From NCBI GenBank assembly GCA_041179465.1, contig JBEGTJ010000050.1:1-11980 (forward strand): 11,980 nt of DNA. Reading direction: 5' to 3'. The translations under genes and the position numbers were made by a program. Below are positions 1 to 5,900 of the stretch, one piece after another. The stretch's first letter is position 1, and each line of letters opens with the position of its first letter. Under the pieces are notes generated by a model. The model saw only the letters and a program-made list of their open reading frames with translations, did not search any database and was not told the DNA's origin. The stretch comes from TMED14 sp041179465 (lineage in GTDB: Bacteria > Bacteroidota > Bacteroidia > Flavobacteriales > Schleiferiaceae).

Positions 1-1698
1 GATTTTCAACTTCTTCTTCGCGGCCGCAGGAAGCGATCCTCCCAACACGTTGGGATCGTCCAATGATTGCACCGTGCTAATAACACTAGACTCCAGATTG
101 TTCCGAGCTACTGCACACTGATCTAAATACGCCTCGTGTTCTCGAATAGCCAACGCCCTTTCGCGTGCTTCGGCGATTTCCTGAGCCGTTAGTCGTTTCA
201 GCGCTTCACCAGTGAGGCGAATGTCTTCTTGCACTCCAGATATGGTGTCACGGACGTACACGGAGACATTATGATTGACATCGATGTCGAATGTCACCTC
301 AACCTGGGGCACGCCGCGGGGTGCGGGCGGAATTCCGTCCAGGTGGAACCGGCCGATCGTCTTGTTGTCCTTGGCCATGGGGCGCTCGCCCTGAAGGATG
401 TGGATCTCGACGCTGGGCTGGTTGTCGCTGGCGGTGCTGAACACCTCAGACTTCTTGGTCGGAATCGTCGTGTTCGACTCGATCAAGCGGGTCATTACGC
501 CGCCCATCGTCTCGATTCCGAGCGAAAGCGGAGTCACGTCCAAAAGCAGCACGTCCTTGACGTCGCCCGCCAAGACGCCGCCTTGGATGGCGGCACCGAT
601 GGCCACGACCTCGTCGGGGTTGACGCCCTTATTGGGATCCTTGCCAAAGAACTTCTTCACGGCATCCTGGATCGCAGGGATACGGGTTGAGCCACCGACC
701 ATGATGACCTCGTCGATGTCGCTGGTGCTGAGGCCGGCGTTTTTGAGGGCGCTCTTGCAGGGCTCGATCGTGCGGTCCACGAGGTCGGCCACCAGGCGCT
801 CAAACTCGGCACGGCTGAGGTTGCGCACAATGTGCTTGGGTCCGGTCGCGGTCGCGGTGATGTAGGGAAGGTTGATTTCGGTCGACGTCGTGCTCGACAG
901 CTCGATTTTGGCCTTCTCGGCGGCCTCCTTCAAGCGCTGAAGGGCCATGGCGTCTTGGCGCAGGTCGATGCCTTCGTCGGCCTTGAAGCCGTCGGCCAAC
1001 CAGTTGATGATGCGGTCGTCGAAGTCGTCGCCCCCGAGGTGGGTATCGCCGTCGGTTGACTTCACCTCAAACACGCCGTCGCCCAACTCGAGGATGGAAA
1101 CGTCGTGGGTTCCGCCCCCGCAGTCAAACACCACGATTTTCATGTCGCGGTTCATCTTGTCGATGCCGTAGGCCAGTGCTGCAGCGGTCGGCTCGTTGAT
1201 GATGCGGCGCACCTTCAGGCCGGCGATTTCGCCCGCCTCCTTTGTGGCTTGGCGCTGGGCGTCGTTGAAGTAGGCCGGAACGGTGATCACCGCTTCGTCG
1301 ACGGTCGTGCCGAGGTAGTCTTCGGCCGTCTTTTTCATCTTCTGAAGGATCATGGCCGAAATCTCTTGCGGCGTGTAGGCGCGGTCGTCAATCTGCACGC
1401 GGGGCGTATTGTTGTCGCCCTTCACGACTTGGTACGGAACGCGGCTCACTTCCTTCTCGCTGTTGGCGAAGGTTTCGCCCATGAAGCGCTTGATCGAAAA
1501 AATGGTCTTGGTAGGGTTGGTAATCGCCTGGCGCTTGGCGGGATCGCCCACTTTGCGCTCGCCCCCCTCGACAAAGCCAACCACCGACGGGGTGGTGCGC
1601 TTTCCTTCGGCATTCGGAATAACAACGGGCTCATTGCCCTCCATAACGGCGACGCAGGAATTGGTCGTTCCGAGGTCGATACCGATAATTTTTCCCAT
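1..1698 (-). CDS. dnaK: Chaperone DnaK (Hsp70), partial at its C-terminus, with a divergent lid region
   Basis: ATP-dependent cytosolic chaperone that works with DnaJ and GrpE. The frame stays open from the ATG at 1698-1696 to the window edge, giving about 566 residues of the roughly 630-640 usual for the family, so the end is missing. Visible landmarks are GIDLGTTNSC (residues 6-15), EPTAAALAYG (169-178), the phosphate-2 loop FDCGGGTHD (about 191-199), then GGDDFD, GGSTRIP and the linker DVLLLDVTPLSLGIETMGG. The substrate-binding domain reads normally through GRFHLDGIPPAPRGVPQVEVTFDID. From about residue 474 the expected ANGILNVSAKDK...ASSGL is replaced by VNHNVSVYVRDTISG and a non-canonical helical lid. 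GC drops at the same place (about 51% in 1-300 against 63-72% in the next 120 bases, by hand count). The ATPase half makes the identification certain. The gene could be a mosaic or a paralogue rather than the sole housekeeping copy. Confidence 0.96.
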   Translation of the reverse strand, partial: MGKIIGIDLGTTNSCVAVMEGNEPVVIPNAEGKRTTPSVVGFVEGGERKVGDPAKRQAITNPTKTIFSIKRFMGETFANSEKEVSRVPYQVVKGDNNTPRVQIDDRAYTPQEISAMILQKMKKTAEDYLGTTVDEAVITVPAYFNDAQRQATKEAGEIAGLKVRRIINEPTAAALAYGIDKMNRDMKIVVFDCGGGTHDVSILELGDGVFEVKSTDGDTHLGGDDFDDRIINWLADGFKADEGIDLRQDAMALQRLKEAAEKAKIELSSTTSTEINLPYITATATGPKHIVRNLSRAEFERLVADLVDRTIEPCKSALKNAGLSTSDIDEVIMVGGSTRIPAIQDAVKKFFGKDPNKGVNPDEVVAIGAAIQGGVLAGDVKDVLLLDVTPLSLGIETMGGVMTRLIESNTTIPTKKSEVFSTASDNQPSVEIHILQGERPMAKDNKTIGRFHLDGIPPAPRGVPQVEVTFDIDVNHNVSVYVRDTISGVQEDIRLTGEALKRLTAQEIAEARERALAIREHEAYLDQCAVARNNLESSVISTVQSLDDPNVLGGSLPAAAKKKLKI

Positions 1699-1784
1699 GG
1701 TGTGGAGTTCTTTGGAATTGATTTGCTCCCTCCACGGCAAGCACTGTACCACCCCCCGCTCCCGCGGGTTTTTCTGCCAAAATG

Positions 1785-1797
1785 CGACAATATGTCA
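1785..1797. promoter_or_regulatory. Imperfect inverted repeat upstream of dnaK
   Basis: On the minus strand this reads TGACATATTGTCG: perfect arms GACA/TGTC around a 3-nt centre, with TGC/GCA just outside if one bulged base is allowed. It is followed downstream by CATTTTGGCAG, a possible second half-site. It lies about 90 bases before the dnaK start, in the 132-base gap after the upstream lipoprotein gene. A heat-shock repressor or sigma target is plausible, but this is not a CIRCE element (no TTAGCACTC-N9-GAGTGCTAA). The rest of 1699-1830 holds no gene and no clear TAnnTTTG box close to the dnaK start. Confidence 0.35.
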
Positions 1798-1830
1798 GCA
1801 CTTGGGCCTTAAGGTCGCCGAAATGACGCG

Positions 1831-2910
1831 CTACAGGCAGCGATCCCAGGTGCGCTGGGGTCCGCAGGCGCAGGTATCGCCCGCCGAAGCGCGACCAAAC
1901 TGCAGGTCGCAGGTTAAGACGCTGTTGCCCAGCGAATCCAGCGAAACCGTCGACAGCCCCAGATAGGGCTTGAAGATGTGCGACTTGCTACCAAAAATTC
2001 CCGCTCCGCCCGTAATGTTCGTGTAGAAGGGCGGGTCCTGGTTGATGCTGTTGGACGGCTGCGAAACCGATATGTACGTCGCCAAGGCGTCGCTGCCGGC
2101 GCTCAAGTACAGGTCCATTCCGCGGAACCAGCGAATCGTTCCAGCCGGGGCTTTGGGAATGGAATTCTTCAAGAAGGTGTAAAATCCTTGGTAATCGAGC
2201 GTGGTCGAAACAATCGAGGTGCCCCCAGCGAGGCTTCCGCCGGTGATGTAGGGCAGCGCGTAGCGCACCACTTTGTGCACCGAGTCGGCGCTGTTCGCCG
2301 TGGGCATCTCCATGTAGTGGAAGTCGACGTAGCCCTGGTAAATGCGGGCGTTTTTGGTCTGGTTCCACTGCAGCGCGTAGCCGTTTTTAGAGGCGATCGA
2401 CATCTTCTGGATGCCAAAATAGGTGGGCTGTTTGAGGCGAATGCTGTCGACGCAGGGCGTCACGGCCTTGGCGAGCACTTCGGCACCCGGGGCCTCGCGC
2501 AGCGTGATTTCGTAGGTGCAGTCGGTGCGGTTCGCCGTTTTTGAAAATCCGGGGCGCACCATTCGGTAGACCCGGTGGCCAAGACCCGTGAACAATCCCG
2601 GATCCTTGGGGAGGTCGGTGGTTTCGGTGTAGGTCTCGGTAAAAATCAAGGCTCCGGCTGGCCCAAAGGCCTTGAGCTCGACCACGAGGTTGGGGTAGTA
2701 CAGCGAATCCGGATGGTTGAGTCCGCCCACCGGGCCGTCTGCGCCGAGGTAGCTGCGGCCGACGCGAACGTACTGGGTGTCGCTCTTCGGGTCAATGATG
2801 CCGTACACGATGGGGACGCGCTCAAAGTCTGCCGTGACGTCTAGGTCGTTATTGCAGGAAGTCATCAGGGCGGAACCCGCTAAGAGCGTGAGGACGAGGC
2901 GATGCAGCAT
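1831..2910 (-). CDS. Putative Bacteroidota lipoprotein of unknown function
   Basis: A 359-residue predicted lipoprotein. The start is the ATG at 2910; an in-frame TTG three codons upstream is possible but would overlap the -7 box. The N-terminus MLHRLVLTLLAGSALMTSC is a short hydrophobic signal with a lipobox ending at Cys19, so the mature protein should be anchored to a membrane by its N-terminal lipid. The segments VPIVYGIIDPKSDTQYVRVGRSYLG after the anchor, and later ISVSQPSNSINQDPPFYTNITGGAGIFGSK, resemble an uncharacterised lipoprotein family that I recall from many Bacteroidota genomes (DUF4249-like at most; not certain). The last ~25 residues carry a cysteine cluster, TCACGPQRTWDRC, which is unusual for this kind of protein. 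The gene is divergent from panB and lies upstream of dnaK in the same direction. No enzymatic motif is visible and no function is assigned. Confidence 0.85.
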   Translation of the reverse strand: MLHRLVLTLLAGSALMTSCNNDLDVTADFERVPIVYGIIDPKSDTQYVRVGRSYLGADGPVGGLNHPDSLYYPNLVVELKAFGPAGALIFTETYTETTDLPKDPGLFTGLGHRVYRMVRPGFSKTANRTDCTYEITLREAPGAEVLAKAVTPCVDSIRLKQPTYFGIQKMSIASKNGYALQWNQTKNARIYQGYVDFHYMEMPTANSADSVHKVVRYALPYITGGSLAGGTSIVSTTLDYQGFYTFLKNSIPKAPAGTIRWFRGMDLYLSAGSDALATYISVSQPSNSINQDPPFYTNITGGAGIFGSKSHIFKPYLGLSTVSLDSLGNSVLTCDLQFGRASAGDTCACGPQRTWDRCL

Positions 2911-2916
2911 AAGCCC

Positions 2917-2924
2917 CAAAGATA
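2917..2924 (-). promoter_or_regulatory. -7 box TATCTTTG of the lipoprotein gene
   Basis: TATCTTTG matches the Bacteroidota -7 consensus TAnnTTTG exactly and stands 6 nt before the ATG at 2910. A clear TTTG -33 element is not visible at the usual distance. The expected transcription start falls at or just before the start codon. Confidence 0.55.
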
Positions 2925-2943
2925 GCGATGAAGCAGGCTCGCC

Positions 2944-2951
2944 TACCTTTG
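2944..2951 (+). promoter_or_regulatory. -7 box TACCTTTG of panB
   Basis: TACCTTTG is an exact TAnnTTTG match, 4 nt before the panB ATG. It is back-to-back with the box of the divergent lipoprotein gene, so both promoters fit in a 45-bp gap. A leaderless or nearly leaderless panB transcript is predicted. Confidence 0.6.
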
Positions 2952-2955
2952 CGGC

Positions 2956-3786
2956 ATGTCAACGCAAAAAAAGTCCGGACCCGAGTCCTTCAAAAAGGTC
3001 ACGACCCACAGCCTCGCCGAGCTGAAGCACAGCGGCGTGAAGATTTCGATGCTCACCGCCTACGACTTTACGTTTGCCCGACTGGTGGACGCTGCGGGCG
3101 TCGACGTGATCCTGGTCGGAGACTCCGCGAGCAACGTCATGGCCGGCCACGAAACCACCTTGCCCATTACCCTGGACCAGATGATTTACCACGCCTCCAG
3201 CGTCGTACGTGGCGTAGATCGGGCCTTGGTCGTCGTGGACCTGCCTTTTGGCAGCTACCAAGGCAACCCCAAGGAAGCGCTGAATTCGGCCATTCGCATT
3301 ATGAAGGAATCGGGCGGGCACTCGGTTAAGCTCGAGGGCGGCAGCGAAGTGGTGTCGACTGTGCAGCGCTTGGTTCAGTCGGGGATTCCGGTGATGGGCC
3401 ACCTGGGGCTCACCCCGCAGAGCATTTATCAGTTCGGAACCTACGCGGTGCGCGCCAAAGAAGAAGCCGAGGCCACCAAGCTGATCGACGACGCGCTCGC
3501 GCTCCAAGAAGCGGGCTGTTTTGCGCTGGTGCTCGAGAAGATTCCGGCGGCCCTCGCGGCCAAGGTGACGGCGTCGCTGCGCATTCCCACGATCGGCATC
3601 GGCGCGGGCGCTGACGTCGACGGCCAAGTGCTGGTGCTCCACGACATGCTGGGCATGAACACCGAATTCAATCCCCGGTTTTTGCGCCGCTACGCGCAGC
3701 TGGGCGAAGTCATTCCCGCCGCGATCCGCCAGTACGTGGCCGACGTTCGGGCGCGCGATTTTCCCAACGACCAGGAGCGCTACTGA
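2956..3786 (+). CDS. panB: 3-methyl-2-oxobutanoate hydroxymethyltransferase (ketopantoate hydroxymethyltransferase)
   Basis: Catalyses the first committed step of pantothenate, and so CoA, synthesis: transfer of a hydroxymethyl group from 5,10-methylene-THF to 2-oxoisovalerate in the cytosol. The 276 residues form a full-length PanB TIM barrel. Family signatures are all present: LTAYDFTFARLVD (33-45), VGDSASNV with the metal ligand Asp56, VDLPFGSY with Asp95, KLEGG with Lys125 and Glu127, GHLGLTPQS (148-156), LVLEKIP with the catalytic Glu194, and TIGIGAGADVDGQVLVLHDMLG. Residue roles follow the characterised E. coli enzyme. The N-terminal extension of about 20 residues (Lys/Ser rich) is common in Bacteroidota versions. 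Its TGA overlaps the ATG of the next gene (TGATG), indicating coupled translation with the pseudouridine synthase. No panC or panD is in the window. Confidence 0.97.
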   Translation: MSTQKKSGPESFKKVTTHSLAELKHSGVKISMLTAYDFTFARLVDAAGVDVILVGDSASNVMAGHETTLPITLDQMIYHASSVVRGVDRALVVVDLPFGSYQGNPKEALNSAIRIMKESGGHSVKLEGGSEVVSTVQRLVQSGIPVMGHLGLTPQSIYQFGTYAVRAKEEAEATKLIDDALALQEAGCFALVLEKIPAALAAKVTASLRIPTIGIGAGADVDGQVLVLHDMLGMNTEFNPRFLRRYAQLGEVIPAAIRQYVADVRARDFPNDQERY

Positions 3787-4442
3787 TGGGCGATCCGCGC
3801 ATTCTCTGGGAGGACAACCATTTGCTCTTGGTGTACAAGCCCGCCGGGCTGCTGGTGCAGGGCGACGAAACGGGCGACCGGACGTTGCTCGACTGGGCCG
3901 CCGAAGACGTGGCGCGCCGCTTCAGCAAGCCGGGCAAGGCCTTCATCGGACTTCCGCACCGCTTGGACCGCCCCACGAGCGGCATTGTGGTGCTGTGCAA
4001 AACGTCCAAGTCGCTGGCCCGCATGAATGCGCTGTTCGCCGACCGGGGCATCCAAAAAACCTACCACTGCTTGGTCGAGGGGCATCCTGCTGAGGGCGAA
4101 GGGCGGCTGGAGCACCTGCTGTGGCGCGACGGCGTAAAAAAGAAGTCGTTTGTGTCGACCCGCAAGGACGCCCAGCGGGCCGTGCTCCGCTACAAGGTGC
4201 TCTCGTCCGGAGATCGCTACAGCCGGGTCGAGGTCGACCTCGAAACGGGGCGCCACCACCAAATCCGCTGCCAAATGCAGGCGATCGGACATCCGATCAA
4301 GGGCGACTTGAAGTACGGCGCCAAGCGGCCCAACGCCGACGCCGGCATCGACTTGTGCGCCCAGCGCATCCAGTTCGCGCATCCGGTGAGCGGCGCTCCG
4401 ATCGACGTTTCGGTCGAGCCGGAATTTTCGATTTCGTTTTAA
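3786..4442 (+). CDS. RluA-family pseudouridine synthase
   Basis: Predicted to isomerise uridine to pseudouridine in rRNA or tRNA. The 218-residue protein consists of the catalytic domain alone; the N-terminal S4 RNA-binding domain of RluC/RluD is absent. It opens with ILWEDNHLLLVYKPAGLLVQ, has the motif II signature PHRLDRPTSGIVVL with the catalytic Asp61, then KTYHCLVEG, and the ETGRHHQIRCQMQAIGHPIKGD block near the C-terminus typical of the RluA/RluC group. The start ATG at 3786 shares one base with the panB stop, so it is probably translated by reinitiation after panB. The same panB-pseudouridine synthase order is, as I recall, frequent in Bacteroidota. The target position cannot be told from sequence. 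It converges with the toxin gene, with a 21-base gap between stops. Confidence 0.93.
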   Translation: MGDPRILWEDNHLLLVYKPAGLLVQGDETGDRTLLDWAAEDVARRFSKPGKAFIGLPHRLDRPTSGIVVLCKTSKSLARMNALFADRGIQKTYHCLVEGHPAEGEGRLEHLLWRDGVKKKSFVSTRKDAQRAVLRYKVLSSGDRYSRVEVDLETGRHHQIRCQMQAIGHPIKGDLKYGAKRPNADAGIDLCAQRIQFAHPVSGAPIDVSVEPEFSISF

Positions 4443-4463
4443 GTGCGCCCGACGCGGGAATAT

Positions 4464-4799
4464 TCAGTACCGCAGGATTTTATGGACGGTATCGTGCACG
4501 CGCTGCATGGTTTCGTCTTCTACCCTTCCCAGGCGAGCGACTAATCGAGAGCGATCCATGCTTCTCAGGTGCAAAACCAGCACTTCACTTGGTTGCGCAA
4601 GGCCGTTTTCCAACGTGGGCATGAGCTGGGGGTTTCCCATGTATCCAGGAAGTTTGGAGGTCAACGGCACGACCCAACGCACCTGGAGGTTGTCGTTGAG
4701 AAGGTCTCCGCTGACCACTAAGACGGGTCGATACCCCGCCTGTTCGCTCCCCTTAACCGGGTCTAGGTCCGCAGTCCAAAGCTCACCTTGACGGGGCAT
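4464..4799 (-). CDS. Type II toxin, MazF/PemK-family endoribonuclease
   Basis: A 111-residue protein of the size and fold expected for MazF/PemK toxins, which cleave mRNA at short sequence motifs. It starts with MPRQGELWTADLDPVKGSEQAGYRPVLVVSGD. RPVLVV carries the Arg (Arg24) that aligns with the catalytic Arg of MazF, and VVPLTSKL carries the Thr47/Ser48 pair of the second active-site motif. EVLVLHLRSMDRSRL and the C-terminal helix LGRVEDETMQRVHDTVHKIL complete the family pattern. Its start lies 17 bases inside the upstream antitoxin gene, the usual antitoxin-first arrangement with coupled translation. GC in this module (about 56% over 4501-5040, hand count) is lower than in panB-rluA and the P60 gene, which fits horizontal acquisition. 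No sign of inactivation is visible. Confidence 0.93.
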   Translation of the reverse strand: MPRQGELWTADLDPVKGSEQAGYRPVLVVSGDLLNDNLQVRWVVPLTSKLPGYMGNPQLMPTLENGLAQPSEVLVLHLRSMDRSRLVARLGRVEDETMQRVHDTVHKILRY

Positions 4800-5028
4800 C
4801 TCCGATCTGGTTAAGGTACTCGTTCATTCCCTGTTCCGCCAGAATTAGGGTTTCGGAATCCTGCGCCATTCGTTGGTAGGAGGCGCGGAATTCCGCCCGA
4901 TCAAGCTGCTCTAGGTAAATCCGCAATGCCCGTTCAATAAATCGATTGCGGGGCAACCCATACTGTTCGGCTTTGGCCGCGAGCTGGAGCAGCAACTCGT
5001 CGGGAAGGCTCGTGGTAAATGCACTCAT
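4783..5028 (-). CDS. Ribbon-helix-helix antitoxin of the MazF-family toxin
   Basis: An 81-residue protein. The N-terminal half looks like a ribbon-helix-helix (CopG/MetJ type) DNA-binding domain: the beta strand FTTSLPDELLLQLAAKAEQ, then YGLPRNRFIERALRIYLEQL. The C-terminal half (about residues 45-81) is polar and acidic and would be the toxin-neutralising tail. It overlaps the toxin gene by 17 bases. Like other such antitoxins it should repress its own promoter, and the palindromes at 5057-5077 are the obvious candidate operator. The ATG at 5028 is chosen because a TAnnTTTG box sits 4 nt before it. Confidence 0.88.
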   Translation of the reverse strand: MSAFTTSLPDELLLQLAAKAEQYGLPRNRFIERALRIYLEQLDRAEFRASYQRMAQDSETLILAEQGMNEYLNQIGDAPSR

Positions 5029-5032
5029 ACCC

Positions 5033-5040
5033 CAAAGTTA
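5033..5040 (-). promoter_or_regulatory. -7 box TAACTTTG of the toxin-antitoxin operon
   Basis: An exact TAnnTTTG match on the minus strand, followed by GGGT and the antitoxin ATG, so spaced 4 nt. It predicts that the transcript begins at or next to the start codon. Confidence 0.58.
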
Positions 5041-5056
5041 GCAAACAACGGTATCC

Positions 5057-5077
5057 ATACGTACATTTTATACGTAT
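5057..5077. promoter_or_regulatory. Candidate operator of the toxin-antitoxin operon
   Basis: A perfect inverted repeat, ATACGTA - 7 nt - TACGTAT. Each arm contains the palindrome TACGTA (5058-5063 and 5071-5076, 13 nt apart), and the right box extends to the 10-bp palindrome TATACGTATA (5069-5078). It lies 17 bp upstream of the antitoxin -7 box, in a 98-bp AT-rich gap also upstream of the P60 gene. Paired short palindromes at about one helical turn are what dimeric ribbon-helix-helix proteins bind. Autoregulation is inferred. Confidence 0.6.
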
Positions 5078-5114
5078 ATAGTTGTTTATGGTGCGTAGTC
5101 CGGCACGCCCGGCG

Positions 5115-5122
5115 TATCTTTC
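5115..5122 (+). promoter_or_regulatory. -7-like box TATCTTTC of the P60 peptidase gene
   Basis: It matches TAnnTTTG in all but the last base and stands 4 nt before the ATG at 5127. The spacing is the same as for panB and the antitoxin gene. Confidence 0.45.
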
Positions 5123-5126
5123 CCGC

Positions 5127-5897
5127 ATGTTCGGCAGCTTTCCGTTCAGCCTCACCCCCATGCGCCGCGAACCGGCGCACCGCAGCGAAATGGTCAATCA
5201 AGGCCTCTTCGGCGAAGTATTTGAAGTGCTCGGACACGACCGCGAGTGGAGCCAAATCCGCTTGGGCCACGACGGCTACGAAGGATGGGTGCTCACGCAG
5301 CAAACCGTTCCGCTCAGTCGAGATTCCTACCGCAGCCAACTCGACCGCCCCCAGCCCGTTGTGGCGAGCGCCGTCGATCTGGTCGACCACGCGCAGCCCA
5401 TGAAAAGCCGCACCGTCGTCGCGGGCTCCTACCTGCCCTTCCTGGCCAACGGCGACTTGGAATTGGGCGACGAAACGTTCCACTACCACGGTCCGCTCGC
5501 CGAACTCAAGCCCACGCGCGACCAAGTGGTGCGCCACGCCTTCACCTTCTTGAACGCGCCCTACCTCTGGGGCGGACGCAGCGCCTTTGGCATCGACTGC
5601 AGCGGACTCACCCAAGTCAGCTTTCGCATGGCGGGCATTAACCTGCTCCGCGACGCCTACCAGCAGGCCAACCAGGGCCAGACCGTGGACTTCCTCGAAG
5701 AAGCGGTCGAAGGCGACCTGGCCTTCTTTGACAACGAAGAAGGCCGCATCACCCACGTGGGCCTGGTGCTCAGCGAACACCGAATCCTTCACGCCAGCGG
5801 CTCGGTCCGCGTGGACGCGCTGGACCCCAGCGGAATCTACCACGCCGAACTGGGCCGCCACACCCACCGACTGCGCATCGTTAAACGCTTAATCTGA
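5127..5897 (+). CDS. NlpC/P60-family (C40) cysteine peptidase with an N-terminal SH3-like domain
   Basis: Predicted gamma-D-glutamyl-diamino acid type peptidase acting on cell-wall peptides. In the 256-residue protein, PMRREPAHRSEMVNQGLFGEVFEVL through GYEGWV (11-54) looks like a bacterial SH3 domain. The catalytic domain follows from about 130: APYLWGGRSAFGIDCSGLTQ with nucleophile Cys158, GDLAFFDN, ITHVGLVL with His210, and ILHASG with His222. There is no signal peptide, so the protein may be cytoplasmic like YkfC-type dipeptidyl peptidases that recycle murein peptides; YkfC-like is the closest group I can name. The longer frame beginning with a TTG at 5082 is less likely, because the ATG at 5127 has a -7-like box 4 nt upstream. 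The MFS gene follows after 3 bases. Confidence 0.92.
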   Translation: MFGSFPFSLTPMRREPAHRSEMVNQGLFGEVFEVLGHDREWSQIRLGHDGYEGWVLTQQTVPLSRDSYRSQLDRPQPVVASAVDLVDHAQPMKSRTVVAGSYLPFLANGDLELGDETFHYHGPLAELKPTRDQVVRHAFTFLNAPYLWGGRSAFGIDCSGLTQVSFRMAGINLLRDAYQQANQGQTVDFLEEAVEGDLAFFDNEEGRITHVGLVLSEHRILHASGSVRVDALDPSGIYHAELGRHTHRLRIVKRLI

Positions 5898-5900
5898 GTC

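Noticed and set aside
1755..1773. CCCGC-TCCC-GCGGG-TTTTT, a terminator-like hairpin on the plus strand
   Set aside because: The genes on both sides run on the minus strand, where no T run follows the stem. There is no plus-strand transcript to end here, and the stem is only 5 bp.
1699..1830. CIRCE/HrcA operator before dnaK
   Set aside because: I looked for the TTAGCACTC-N9-GAGTGCTAA pattern and it is absent. Only the shorter TGACA/TGTC repeat is present.
229..1966. Long plus-strand open frames opposite dnaK (up to 235 residues)
   Set aside because: They are antisense shadows of a strongly conserved, GC-rich coding frame. The translations are low-complexity and match nothing, while the minus frame is clearly DnaK.
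5025..5867. A 280-residue minus-strand open frame opposite the P60 gene
   Set aside because: The plus frame contains a complete NlpC/P60 active site. The minus frame is a composition-driven shadow that also crosses the toxin-antitoxin promoter gap.
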